64,000 nucleotides of DNA from assembly GCA_016712665.1 (NCBI GenBank), contig JADJQP010000001.1:310001-374000 (forward strand). Reading direction: 5' to 3'. The notes below the pieces were generated by a model, which was given only the letters and a program-made list of their open reading frames with translations, was not told where the DNA came from and searched no databases. Each line of letters begins with the position of its first letter. Position 1 is the stretch's first letter. Shown here piece after piece: positions 46,501 to 55,500 of the stretch. This DNA comes from Bacteroidota bacterium. GTDB taxonomy: Bacteria > Bacteroidota > Bacteroidia > Chitinophagales > Chitinophagaceae. Position numbers and translations under genes: made by a program.

Positions 46501-47641
46501 GAAATGTAGAATAATCTAGTTGCAGGTAGGGTATTTGAGCGCCGTTATAACCATATTGATATTGGAAAGTAGTAACCCCCGAAGCATATTGAAAGCCTAA
46601 TCCAGTGGCACCTTGTGCTTGTTCCGCTGCAATATTTGCAAGTCCTGTTCCATTAATAGCTCCCACTCTCCAGGTATTTAACGTTGCACTCCCAAATTGA
46701 TAATTGGCATTGTAATTGGGCCCTGATATTATTTGCGTATTTAACTGTGTTCCGGTAGAAGGAATTGGAAGAACGGATTGAAGACCCTTTATGTTTGCGT
46801 ATTTATCCCCGGCGGTAGTATAATGATAACCCCAGTAGTTGCCAGTAGCAATGGTAGCCCCGGCAGGTAGTGTGGTAATGTCAAATGAAGCCCAGCCCAA
46901 ATTGGTATTTGTATTGGTAATGCGAATGAATCCACTTGTCTTACCAGCCGCAGTTGATTGATAACCTGTGGCATTGGCCACATTTTGGGGGTAGAAATTT
47001 ACCACAGGATCTAAGTAGACAGGAAAACTTCTATGTTTGTTTTTCAACCAAGCAATTGAAAATTTAGTTAGTAAGGTGAGTTCATTACCTGAGGTACTAT
47101 ATGAAATGAGTCCCTCGTTCATTAAATCTTCATCTACCTCATATTTCTTATCAGCACGTTCTGTCTCGAAGGCCAATGGTTTAGGAATATTAAGAACCCA
47201 AGTAGCACCTGCAAAAATGTCAATTCCCATTTCAGTGGTTTTAACAACCCAATTGTTTGGCAAATCAATCTTCTCCTCTATCACTAAATATTGTGCATCT
47301 GAAGAGATTTCATTTAGAAATTGATTATTTTTAAGAATAAAATCAAATTTTCTACCATCATTTTGTTGTGAATATCTTACAGAAGCATTTGAAAATAAAT
47401 TAGTGTAGGTAATACTATTTTCAGTTATCGTTGAAGTTTGATTTGCACTTTTTAAAAATGAATAGTCTTTACCACCCGCTTTATTGATAACATAAACTGC
47501 ATCAATACGCTCCTGAAGTTGGCCCTCTTGCAATTTGGTTACTATTTTATCTGTACTAATATTATTTGGATAATAGGTCTTAAAACTATTTTCAATATTC
47601 TCAAAAGCAAATGCCGGATCAGCACTTGGTTTGATATTCAA
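43520..47641 (-). CDS. Giant T9SS locus A, main fragment (N-terminal and GEVED/Ig-like domains)
   Basis: A 1373-residue frame of a surface protein. Residues 1-300 are a beta-rich N-terminal domain (KYEVDEDLMNEGLISY, FASFDITTLPAGATI-like). Around residues 490-620 is a GEVED-type domain (VSVWVDWNQDGDFFDANEAAI, then GEAEDYTFTVSG). Ig-like repeats of the PKD/CHU_C kind follow, with CEGNVSTLTSNA, CETANVTLSGGGAG and CLGASATFNG. The start TTG at 47641 is not native: the signal peptide lies in another frame just upstream (47643-47735). At the 3' end the frame shifts into a wrong tail after SGASSVL. Loci A-D are likely T9SS adhesins. Confidence 0.82.
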   Translation of the reverse strand: MNIKPSADPAFAFENIENSFKTYYPNNISTDKIVTKLQEGQLQERIDAVYVINKAGGKDYSFLKSANQTSTITENSITYTNLFSNASVRYSQQNDGRKFDFILKNNQFLNEISSDAQYLVIEEKIDLPNNWVVKTTEMGIDIFAGATWVLNIPKPLAFETERADKKYEVDEDLMNEGLISYSTSGNELTLLTKFSIAWLKNKHRSFPVYLDPVVNFYPQNVANATGYQSTAAGKTSGFIRITNTNTNLGWASFDITTLPAGATIATGNYWGYHYTTAGDKYANIKGLQSVLPIPSTGTQLNTQIISGPNYNANYQFGSATLNTWRVGAINGTGLANIAAEQAQGATGLGFQYASGVTTFQYQYGYNGAQIPYLQLDYSTFPCAGQPIAGTATASLVNACGNPFNLGLTGNSTGSGMTFQWQSSPAGLNNWTNLGPVQISPSKTVTQASPTDYQCIVTCTNGNLSAISTVVSVGQNPVNLCYCIPIGTGVNYYITGFTTSGGLTNINNVGTVLSPNGYGDYTGMSASQIPGGTVNVNVAFVTGTHVVSVWVDWNQDGDFFDANEAAINQASYIASPYIGSFVVPLNANPGSTRMRVRTLYILPNDPCATTIYGEAEDYTFTVSGNCVAANAGIVSPASVSVCEGNVSTLTSNAIPYIGTTYQWKVSSNIVGPYTNVVGGVGANTTSYTIPNNLVGGTYYYVLEQTCANCGPCSAISNEVVVTVNATPAPTGTNSVQCVPGIPTASVSSNAGAGGTGKYYWYSALVGGTLLQSPPYGPLVSYYFNDFTSPVLVNSSIAGVASIAGGVCQLTPNALSQLGSITVNPSGTNSNKYSIDFDLTATPVGLADGISYSFAPDANGPAASPNAEQGTGSKLRICFDSYGAMPNGSGIYVLYNMALLSFSDISPGVIGYSPSTAWINAPNTHVAASIDSLGRITLIVGGVTIFNNLQLPADFVNSDKSNWVHVLKARTGGIAGAFGIDNLDIKHGLSQPGYTTYQNILNNTTDFYVSELGTNGCLSPRTLVTASVGSPIITATPASITVCETANVTLSGGGAGVGGTYSWSGNVQDGIPFSATVTTIYTVTGTAAGGCTGTATANVIVNPVVTGTASVSPSSICLGASATFNGTVPTSCPGGNVADFAGGYAPGNWTFTNNNSNGTVNTAGAPLHIVMTSGTNGSNLPGTTNYSITIGCAGTLSFNWVYTHADVFGSIFDYPRYTINGGAPITFSNFLAGGANSQSGAQTISVSAGDIVELQMYTIDNDIVPGVVTISSFSAPTPPVGGNVLYWDSPSGGINLGAPPITVTPVATGTITYYAEYTALGTGCVNPVRTPVLLTTNGNPSITASASPAIICSGASSVLRRRSSYLRMGSGCFSG

Positions 47642-47642
47642 A

Positions 47643-47735
47643 TCAATATCTCTCCAGACATGAATTTGTAAATAAAGAACCTACCAGATAAATCACACAA
47701 AAAATACCAACTAAGCGAATATTTAATTTGTTCAT
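47643..47735 (-). pseudogene. Out-of-frame signal peptide of locus A
   Basis: ATG at 47735 reads MNKLNIRLVGIFCVIYLVGSL and then ends at 47643-47645 after 30 codons. The first part is a good signal peptide. The mature protein continues in a different frame (QIHVWRDIDLNIKPSAD), reached by removing one base in the TTATTTACA stretch at about 47680. The gene is thus split at its N-terminus as well. Confidence 0.7.
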
Positions 47736-47823
47736 TTTAAAATAATTTTTAATTAAAAATAAGGTAAATCTCTGAGCTTATAGTGCAAAGTAACTCGCAA
47801 ATTAATAAGTGCCAAATAATTAA

Positions 47824-47859
47824 CAAAAAAGCCCCCCTTATGCTGAGGGAGGCTTTTTG
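47824..47859 (-). terminator. Terminator of giant T9SS locus B
   Basis: On the minus strand AAAAAGCCTCCCTCAGC is paired with GGGGGGCTTTTTT, an intrinsic terminator about 40 bases after the locus B stop, of the same design as those after loci A, C and D. Confidence 0.8.
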
Positions 47860-47898
47860 TATTTCATTAAATACGCAGAATAAATAGTTACACTTGTA

Positions 47899-48381
47899 TT
47901 AGTCTTTCTTCTTCACTTTGCTGGTATGGCTTAGTGTGTTGTTTTCATACACTTGAATGGTGTAAACGCCACTGGCTATTTCACCCATGCTTAGTTTGAT
48001 ATTGTTCATACCCACTGCTGATTTCGCTTGGATTTGTTTGATCACTCTACCACTCATGTCTAATAACTTAACAGTCGTGTTTTGATCGTTTACGGCATAC
48101 AAATCAATATTCAAGATATCAGTTGTTGGGTTTGGATAAATACTTACTGTACTTCCTGTAGCGCCCCAGATTAAGTCTACTATCTGTGCATGTACACTTA
48201 CCTTACCATCCATATCTACTTGTTGTAAACGGTAGTAGTTATGACCTAGACTTGGTTTGCTATTGATGCTTGAATAGTTCAACGCTAAGGAACTGTTACC
48301 ATTCTGCGCCTTGCTGTTTACTTTAGCTAAAGTAGTGAAGTTGGCTTCCATCGGTACTGTGTTGTAAGTTGAAGAACGCAT
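47899..48381 (-). CDS. Giant T9SS locus B, fragment 4 (sorting domain)
   Basis: After an out-of-frame start this fragment reads TLAKVNSKAQNGNSSLALNYSSIN and then the T9SS type A sorting domain, nearly identical to A, C and D. It is reached from fragment 3 only after a 2-base loss near 48428 and a 1-base gain near 48345 (GAAGCCAACTTC against GAAGCAACTTC in locus C). Confidence 0.8.
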   Translation of the reverse strand: MRSSTYNTVPMEANFTTLAKVNSKAQNGNSSLALNYSSINSKPSLGHNYYRLQQVDMDGKVSVHAQIVDLIWGATGSTVSIYPNPTTDILNIDLYAVNDQNTTVKLLDMSGRVIKQIQAKSAVGMNNIKLSMGEIASGVYTIQVYENNTLSHTSKVKKKD

Positions 48382-48416
48382 TGTTTTGTTCGCTGCTTGT
48401 TGTCCAGCTTAGTTTG

Positions 48417-49220
48417 TCAGCGCTTTAGCTTCAAACCGCCAAAGTTTGTTACCGTGGCAGGTAATGGTACATTGCCAGGGTTTACACTATGCACTCTAAA
48501 TTGACTGAAGCTTGGCGTATTGAAGCTCAATTCCCAATACGTTCCATTCCAGTTTACCGTTGGTGTAATCACAACTGGGGGAGTTGCCAGACCTGCATCC
48601 GCATTCTTCGTAATACGAATATTCGGAATGTTTGGATCGGCATTGTTTCCAGTGGTTGGTAATGGTAAGTATGGAAGCGCTACGCCTGAGTTGTAATTGT
48701 CAAAGTCACTTTGATTGATATACAAAATCACATCTGCAGAACCATTATTGGTTGGAGTAATTTGATACCAACGACGTACGAATGGTTGTCCGTTATGAAC
48801 TCCAAATCCTGGATCTACAGTTACAGTACTGGTAGTTAAACCAAGAATATTACCACCCGCTCCATCATCTACGGTTGCTATCAAGTCGCAAGATCCATCA
48901 TAATAATTCACATTGAAATCATCTCCATGATCTTGTGTTTGATTCGTAGTAGCAGGAGCTAGAATGCCACTCATTGGATTTACAGTAACCAATACAGTTG
49001 TAGAACCGGTACATCCGATACCATCAGTACCTGTTACGGTATAAGTAGTAGTAGCATTCGCAATGAAAGGAACATTATTGTTTACACCGCCTGTCCAAGC
49101 AATCGTTGGAGCACCACTTGCACTTGGTGTTACCACTGTTTGGTTACATGTAGTAGCAGGACTTGCAGTTGCAGAAATTGTTGGTGCAGGGTTTACGGTT
49201 ACAGTTACAGGAACACGCAC
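48417..49220 (-). CDS. Giant T9SS locus B, fragment 3 (Ig-like plus shared module)
   Basis: The fragment holds one Ig-like repeat (TISATASPATTCNQTVVTPSASGAPTIAWTGGVN) and most of the shared module from MSGILAPATT to FGGLKL. Compared with loci A, C and D it has GLATPPVV where they have GLGNSPVV, caused by an extra G and a missing A 12 bases apart, a compensated double frameshift. It then ends prematurely at LKLKR. The frame is open upstream of 49220 through a glycine-rich region that joins fragment 2. Confidence 0.8.
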   Translation of the reverse strand: MRVPVTVTVNPAPTISATASPATTCNQTVVTPSASGAPTIAWTGGVNNNVPFIANATTTYTVTGTDGIGCTGSTTVLVTVNPMSGILAPATTNQTQDHGDDFNVNYYDGSCDLIATVDDGAGGNILGLTTSTVTVDPGFGVHNGQPFVRRWYQITPTNNGSADVILYINQSDFDNYNSGVALPYLPLPTTGNNADPNIPNIRITKNADAGLATPPVVITPTVNWNGTYWELSFNTPSFSQFRVHSVNPGNVPLPATVTNFGGLKLKR

Positions 49221-49414
49221 GGATGGGCAAGAGGAGCCTGAACCTGTCCATGTTAATACTACCTCGCCATTACCAGCCTGAATACCGGTAACTAAAACTG
49301 GTGATAATAGGGCTCCTGTAAAGGAGCTACCTCCAGCGCCGCCGCCGCCACCGCCTTTGTCATTACCAAGACAACCGACGTTACCTGCTGATCCCCCTCC
49401 AGCACCGCCACCGC

Positions 49415-50797
49415 CTATAAAGCCACCGCCACCGCCACCGCCACCTGGTGTACTAGCGCAACAACATCCTTGACCATTCCTCCATTTCCTCCTACCTCAT
49501 TAATAGTGGACTGTCCGGGCGCTCCAAGAAATCCTCCACAACCAATTCCTTCAGCTCCACCGCTTGCTCCAATAGCCGCAAATCCTCCCCCACCATTGGG
49601 TGAGGTAATTCCATTTGTTCCATTTGCATTGCCATGTCCTCCATTTCCTCCATTCACGTTTGGAACGGCACAACCGCCAGTTCCACCACCTCCTCCTCCG
49701 GCTCCAACAATGACTCTATTTGCAACTAAAACCGAATTTAATCGAACGTCGCTTGCTCCTCCGCCACCACCGGCAAGAATATTACCTCCACTTCCTCCGC
49801 CATTAAAGCCTCCAGTTCCTCCAATGCCCTGTCCACCTACAAAAATATTCAGTACATCACCAGGAGTAACATTTAAGATTCCTTCAGCAGATGAGCCTAG
49901 TCCACCAGTTCCCCCAAATCCATTTCCACCGCCATCGGCTCCATTGGCACCTTGCGCTCCTTTAGCAACAATATTTATTTGGGTCACACCCGCAGGAACT
50001 GTAAATGTTTGCATACCGCCGGTAAATGTAAAAGTTTGTGTGCCTCCAGGTACAAACGGTGCTAAATTTTCAGCATAATATGTTGTAGTTATCGCAGGAG
50101 TAACTGCAAAATCAGCACCACTTAAACTGGTACCAATAGCTACTCCACCAGATGGCACAGTATACCAAGATTGTACATTTCCCACTGCAGCTGTTGAATT
50201 TAGTTGCGAAATACCACCAGCACAAATTACCGATGGGGTAGCAATTACAGGATTAGGAGTTGGTGAAAGTGGATTTACCGTTACAGAGGTAACAGAAGTT
50301 GCTGTACAACCGAGTGCATCTGTTCCAATTACAGTATACGTTGTAGTAGCACCGGGTGTAACTGTTGGGCTTCCTACTAAAGCTCCTGGATTCCAAACAT
50401 AACTTGTGGCGCCTCCACCAGTGAGAACTGACGACTCTCCTAGGCAAATAGTTGCTGGAGAAGCGCTAGCAGTTACTGTGGGCGTATTAACAGTTATTGT
50501 TACCGTCGCTGTTGCACCGCAACCGGCATCGTTGCCTGTAACAGTGTAGGTAGTAGTTAAAATAGGGTTTACTACAATATTATTACCTAATAAGGCTCCA
50601 GGATCCCAAGTATAGTTGGTGGCACCTGTAGCGGTTAAAGTGCTGGATGCTCCTGAACAAATCGATGGTGAAGAAGCTGAAGCCGTAACTGAGGTATATA
50701 AATTCATCACTTCTGCTGCTGTTAGGGGATGGCTATAAAGCCTAAAATCATCTAGCAAGCCTCCTAAAGGGGCGCCTACATTTGCACTGTAGCCCAT
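49415..50797 (-). CDS. Giant T9SS locus B, fragment 2 (Ig-like and glycine-rich module)
   Basis: A 460-residue frame. It starts MGYSANVGAPLGGLLDDFRLYSHPLTAAEVMNLY, the end of a LamG-like domain, then three Ig-like repeats, and then a glycine-rich module introduced by TFTVPAGVTQINIVAKGAQG and rich in GGTGGFNGGGSGG and NVGGNGG-type runs. It leaves frame at about 49465-49475 (ending in VKDVVALVHQV) while the true continuation, GQGCCCASTPGGGGGG, runs in the next frame to 49220 and fragment 3. Glycine-rich DNA of GGTGGC units is slippage-prone. Confidence 0.8.
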   Translation of the reverse strand: MGYSANVGAPLGGLLDDFRLYSHPLTAAEVMNLYTSVTASASSPSICSGASSTLTATGATNYTWDPGALLGNNIVVNPILTTTYTVTGNDAGCGATATVTITVNTPTVTASASPATICLGESSVLTGGGATSYVWNPGALVGSPTVTPGATTTYTVIGTDALGCTATSVTSVTVNPLSPTPNPVIATPSVICAGGISQLNSTAAVGNVQSWYTVPSGGVAIGTSLSGADFAVTPAITTTYYAENLAPFVPGGTQTFTFTGGMQTFTVPAGVTQINIVAKGAQGANGADGGGNGFGGTGGLGSSAEGILNVTPGDVLNIFVGGQGIGGTGGFNGGGSGGNILAGGGGGASDVRLNSVLVANRVIVGAGGGGGGTGGCAVPNVNGGNGGHGNANGTNGITSPNGGGGFAAIGASGGAEGIGCGGFLGAPGQSTINEVGGNGGMVKDVVALVHQVAVAVAVAL

Positions 50798-51408
50798 TAC
50801 TTACTGTAGCCCATTACTTTAAACGGACCCGCTCCGTTGATCGTTGGACCTGCCTGTGCAACAGTATTTACTAAAACGCCGTCAAGGTAGGCCTTTATAT
50901 TACCTAAGGCCATATCATAAACAAAAGTATTCATATGTGGAGCAACGGTGGCGCCACCGCTAATGAGTACATCGCTTAGCCCACCTCGTAGTATCCAATT
51001 ATTGGCTCCAGCTACACCATTCGTAAAACATCGAAAACCACCGGCATTCACGTCTCCAAAAATATAAAATAAAGTAGCAGAGGGAGTAATGTTTGACGAC
51101 CAAAAGGAAATAGTCCACGAGGTGCCTGTCAAACTAGTGGCCCAGCCTGTATTAAGATAATCAGTAGTCGCACTAATTCCGGAACCTATAAGGGCGCCAC
51201 CACATTTACCTGAACCACCTTGTGTAATGCCGCCTAAAATGGTTGCTGTACCGGTACCGACTGGCGGTGCACTCGCCATATTGGGTACGGTTGCACCACC
51301 ACCATCAAATTTGTAATAAAGTAATTCGGGTATGGACTGTGCCTTTACGGGCACTAAATGCATCATGAATATAAATGCAAATAGAATTGATAAGTAATTT
51401 TTTATCAT
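50797..51408 (-). CDS. Giant T9SS locus B, fragment 1 (signal peptide and LamG-like domain)
   Basis: The first 203 residues: signal peptide (ends VPVKAQ) and a LamG/concanavalin-like domain (LLYYKFDGGGATVPNMA, then WTISFWSSNITPSATLFYIFGD). It ends at MGYSK because 17 bases (AGTAATGGGCTACAGTA) occur twice in tandem at about 50795-50830. Removing one copy joins it in frame to MGYSANVG of fragment 2. The duplication is the direct cause of the break. Confidence 0.85.
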   Translation of the reverse strand: MIKNYLSILFAFIFMMHLVPVKAQSIPELLYYKFDGGGATVPNMASAPPVGTGTATILGGITQGGSGKCGGALIGSGISATTDYLNTGWATSLTGTSWTISFWSSNITPSATLFYIFGDVNAGGFRCFTNGVAGANNWILRGGLSDVLISGGATVAPHMNTFVYDMALGNIKAYLDGVLVNTVAQAGPTINGAGPFKVMGYSK

Positions 51409-51429
51409 AGCGTTGTAATTTAGTTAAAA

Positions 51430-51437
51430 CAAAAATA
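51430..51437 (-). promoter_or_regulatory. -7 promoter box of locus B
   Basis: Minus strand TATTTTTG fits TAnnTTTG and lies 22 bases before the ATG at 51408. No good -33 box is visible at the expected spacing. Confidence 0.45.
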
Positions 51438-51667
51438 CTGAATTTCAACAATTTAAAGAAGAAATTTCAATTATTTTACTGTAATTTCATTCTGATTTGG
51501 TGCTACTCCACATTCTTAATCGCAAGTAGTTTATTGCCCTATTGTAACGCATTCCTATAAATAGACATCGCTAGATGATATTTCAAAATTGATTTCTCTG
51601 GCGTCATAATCCCTTCATTCTATAGTTGATTTTGCAAATTTGATCACAATTTCACTAGGGTTGAAAT

Positions 51668-51702
51668 CAAAAAGCCTCCCTTGATGTAAAGGAGGCTTTT
51701 TG
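51668..51702 (-). terminator. Terminator of giant T9SS locus C
   Basis: On the minus strand AAAAAGCCTCC pairs with GGAGGCTTTTTG around TTTACATCAAGG, an intrinsic terminator about 40 bases after the stop of locus C. It matches the hairpin after locus D almost base for base. Confidence 0.85.
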
Positions 51703-51742
51703 TATTTCTTCGAAATACTCAGTTCAAAAGATGATACTGGTA

Positions 51743-52552
51743 TTAATCGTTTTTCTTCACTTTGCTGGTGTGGCTTAGTGTGTTGTTTTCATACACTTGA
51801 ATGGTGTAAACTCCACTGGCTATTTCACCCATGCTCAGTTTGATATTGTTCATACCCACTGCTGATTTCGCTTGGATTTGTTTGATCACTCTGCCACTCA
51901 TGTCTAATAACTTAACAGTGGTGTTTTGATCGTTTACAGCATACAAATCGATATTTAAGATATCAGTTGTTGGGTTTGGATAAATACTTACTGTACTTCC
52001 TGTAGCTCCCCATATCAAGTCTACTATCTGTGCATGTACACTTACCTTACCATCCATATCTACTTGTTGTAAACGGTAGTAGTTATGACCTAGGCTTGGT
52101 TTGTTATTGATGCTTGAATAGTTCAACGCTACGGAGCTGTTACCATTCACTGCTTTGCTGTTTACTTTCGCTAAAGTGGTGAAGTTGCTTCCATCGGTAC
52201 TGTGTTGTAAGTTGAAGAACGCATTGTTTTGTTCGCTACTTGTTGTCCAGCTTAGTTTGTCAGCGCTTTCTAGTTTCACACCGCTAAAGCTTGTTACCGT
52301 TGCAGGTAATGGTACATTGCCGGGGTTTACACTATGCACTCTAAACTGACTGAAGCTTGGCGTATTGAAGCTCAATTCCCAATACGTTCCATTCCAGTTT
52401 ACCGTTGGTGTAATCACAACTGGGGAGTTGCCAAGACCTGCATCCGCATTCTTCGTAATACGAATATTCGGAATGTTTGGATCGGCAGCCATTATTTGTT
52501 GGGGTAATTTGATACCAACGACGTACGAATGGTTGTCCGTTATGAACTCCAA
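51743..52552 (-). CDS. Giant T9SS locus C, C-terminal fragment (sorting domain)
   Basis: The in-frame homology begins at ADPNIPNIRITKNADAGLGNSP (about 52490) and runs through the shared module to the T9SS type A sorting domain. The listed start is 20 codons of out-of-frame DNA. Its module is 998 nt against 1096 in loci A and D: 98 bases are missing between the words NNG and ADPN, which shifts the frame and separates this piece from the rest of locus C. Confidence 0.85.
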   Translation of the reverse strand: MEFITDNHSYVVGIKLPQQIMAADPNIPNIRITKNADAGLGNSPVVITPTVNWNGTYWELSFNTPSFSQFRVHSVNPGNVPLPATVTSFSGVKLESADKLSWTTSSEQNNAFFNLQHSTDGSNFTTLAKVNSKAVNGNSSVALNYSSINNKPSLGHNYYRLQQVDMDGKVSVHAQIVDLIWGATGSTVSIYPNPTTDILNIDLYAVNDQNTTVKLLDMSGRVIKQIQAKSAVGMNNIKLSMGEIASGVYTIQVYENNTLSHTSKVKKND

Positions 52553-55500
52553 AACCTGGATCTACAGTTACAGTACTGGTAGTTAAACCAAGAATATTAC
52601 CACCCGCTCCATCATCTACTGTTGCTATCAAATCGCAAGAAGCATCATAATAGTTCACATTGAAATCATCTCCATGATCTTGTGTTTGATTCGTAGTTGC
52701 AGGGGCTAAAATGCCACTCATTGGATTTACAGTAACCAATACCGTTGTAGAAGCACTACAACCGATACCATCAGTACCTGTAACGGTATACGTAGTAGTT
52801 GCATTCGCAATGAAAGGTACATTATTTGTTAAACCACCTGTCCAAGCAATAGTAGCTGCACCACTTGCACTTGGGGTAACTACTGTTTGGTTACAAGTAG
52901 TAGCTGGAGTTGCAGTTGCAACTAGCACTGGTGCCGGATTAACATTCACTGTTATTGTAGTTGTAGCAGTGCAACCAGAAGCATTGGTACCAGTAACAGT
53001 ATATGTTGTGGTTGCAGCAGGTGTCACTGTTTGGATAGCACCCGCTAAATTACCAGGATTGTATACATAACTACCACCACAAGATGCTGTACGGAACGTA
53101 TAATCAAAGCTTGGGAATGCATTATATCCAGCATTCGCATAAAGCTGTCCATTAGCATAACCACCGGCAGTATTGCCTGCAACACATTGTCCTCCATTAC
53201 TGGAAGTTAATATCAAATAATACGTAGTACCAATACTAACGGGAACGGAAGGCCATGTTACATCGGCATAAGAACCTGTGTTACCAACTGCGGTGCCACT
53301 AGCCAAGGATACCCCAGCAGGTGGAAGTGCTGTACGCAACTCAATGGTTACATTGCCCGAACCTCCACTTGTTATGAACACACCAGCACCACAAATTGTA
53401 TTTACTGATGGTATGAATGATTGTGCTAATCCTGTTTGACTAAAGTTTGCCATACAAGTATTATTAATAGCCTGACTTTGATCAATGCCATTTGCTGGTA
53501 ATCCTGCAGCTGTTAAGGTAGTACTGCTTCCTTCGCAAATTGGATCTACAGAGGCAGTTACCGTGATTGGACTTCCTGTATTTACAGTTACAGTAGTACT
53601 TGCTGTTGAGGTACATCCATTAGCATCAGTTCCTGTTACTGTATAACTTGTGGTTACACCAGGTGTAACACTAGGACTTCCAACTAAAGCACCCGGATCC
53701 CATAGATAGGTATTGGCACCACCACCAGTTAATACGGAGGCGTCGCCAGCACATATTGTTGCAGGTGAAGCACTTGCTGTTACAGTTGGTGAAGGGTTTA
53801 CAGTTACAGTAACTGGTACACGAACAGAAGGACAGAATCCTCCTGCACCAACCCAAGTAATAATTACCTCTCCATTACCTGACTGCAATCCAGAAGTTGT
53901 AGAACCGCCCGTTACACCACCGATGTAACTAGATCCACCACCACCACCTGCAGCATAAGCAGATCCGCCACCATAGTAGCCTCCGCCACCACCACCTTCA
54001 TGGTAGTTTGTTCCAGTGCCAGCTCCAATACCTAAAGTACCAGCAGCACCTGGTGCAGCTCCTGCTACACCACCAGCTACTTGAGAGCCTCCACCACCTG
54101 GCAAAAATCCTTGAAGACCTATTCCGTCAGAGCCAATAAGACCACCACCGGCGCCACCTGTACCATGATTTGGACAGCCAGTGTTGCCACCGCCACCGCC
54201 ACCGGCAACTATTACACGATCGCCAAGCGCTGTGCCACCAACACGTACGTCAGAAGCACCACCACCAGGACCACCATATTGACCTGCTCCACCGCCGCCG
54301 TTATAACCGCCGGGTGAATTAGTACCTAAATTAGTAGTTGGTTTTCCACCTACAAAAATATTTAAAACTTGACCAGGTATTACAGCAAGGTCACCTATAG
54401 CTGTTCCACCTAATCCACCATCAACAGTAACGGTTGCGCCACAATCTTCTGAACCACCACCTTCAGCACCTTTTGCAAGAATATTTACTGAAGTAACACC
54501 AGCCGGAACCGTGAACGTTTGCATAGTACCTGTATACGTAAATGTTTGGCTTCCACCAGGACCACCACCGCCAGCTAAGTTTTCAGCATAATAAGTAGTA
54601 GTAACTGCAGGGGTTACCGCAAAATCAACACCACTTAAGCTCGTACCAATTGCTACACCGCCACTAGGAACCGTATACCATGATTGCACATTGCCAGGTG
54701 ATGCTGTTGAATTTAATTGTGAAGTTCCTCCAGGACAAATTGCCGCAGGAGTTGCCGTTACAGGGTTTGGAGTCGGAGAAACAGGATTAACTGTAACTGC
54801 TACTGTTGAAGTACCAGTACAACCACTTCCATCAGTGCCGGTAACAGTATATGTAGTTGTAGCAATTGGTGTTACAGACGGACTACCAAGTAAAGCTCCC
54901 GGATTCCAGATATAGGTATTTGCTCCACCACCTGTTAATACAGATGCGTCACCTGCACAAATAGTTGCTGGTGAAGCACTAGCTGTGACAGTAGGTGCCG
55001 GATTTACTGTTACAGTAACCGGAACACGCACGGAAGGACATGCTGATACTGCTGTCCAAGTAATGACAACCTGACCATTACCGGCCTGAAAACCTGCAGT
55101 ATTCGATTGATTGATTCCCGCGTTAAAGGAACCACCTCCGCCACCTGCTTTTGAATTGGCCGCAGCTGTATAATGGCCGCCACCGCCACCGCTATAACCA
55201 CCACCGCCGCCGCCAGCAAATTCTGCACGAGCACCGCCACCACAACCCCAGCCGCCTTGGCCTGCAGGGTTGAATCCGCAACTTCCTAGTAAACCACCAG
55301 CTCCACCATTTGCTGCAGATTTGCCTGCAGCTGGTCCACCTAACGTTCCAGGAAGCGCTCCGCCATCCCATCCACCATCTCCACCATATCCGTCACCAAG
55401 GAAACCGCCACCACCACCGGCCCAGCCACAGTCACCTGACATATAACCTTTTTGTCCTCCACTACCAGCAACGCCGCCGGCTCCAGAGGAACTACCGCCA

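Larger units (their letters stand above)
51409..51742. other. Intergenic region between loci C and B
   Basis: This 334-base stretch contains the -7 box for locus B (51430-51437) and the locus C terminator (51668-51702). The rest is AT-rich with no open frame or repeat that I can support. Confidence 0.6.

Noticed and set aside
49470..50078. 202-codon proline-rich plus-strand frame
   Set aside because: It is the antisense of a glycine-rich region; Gly codons GGN read as Pro CCN on the other strand.
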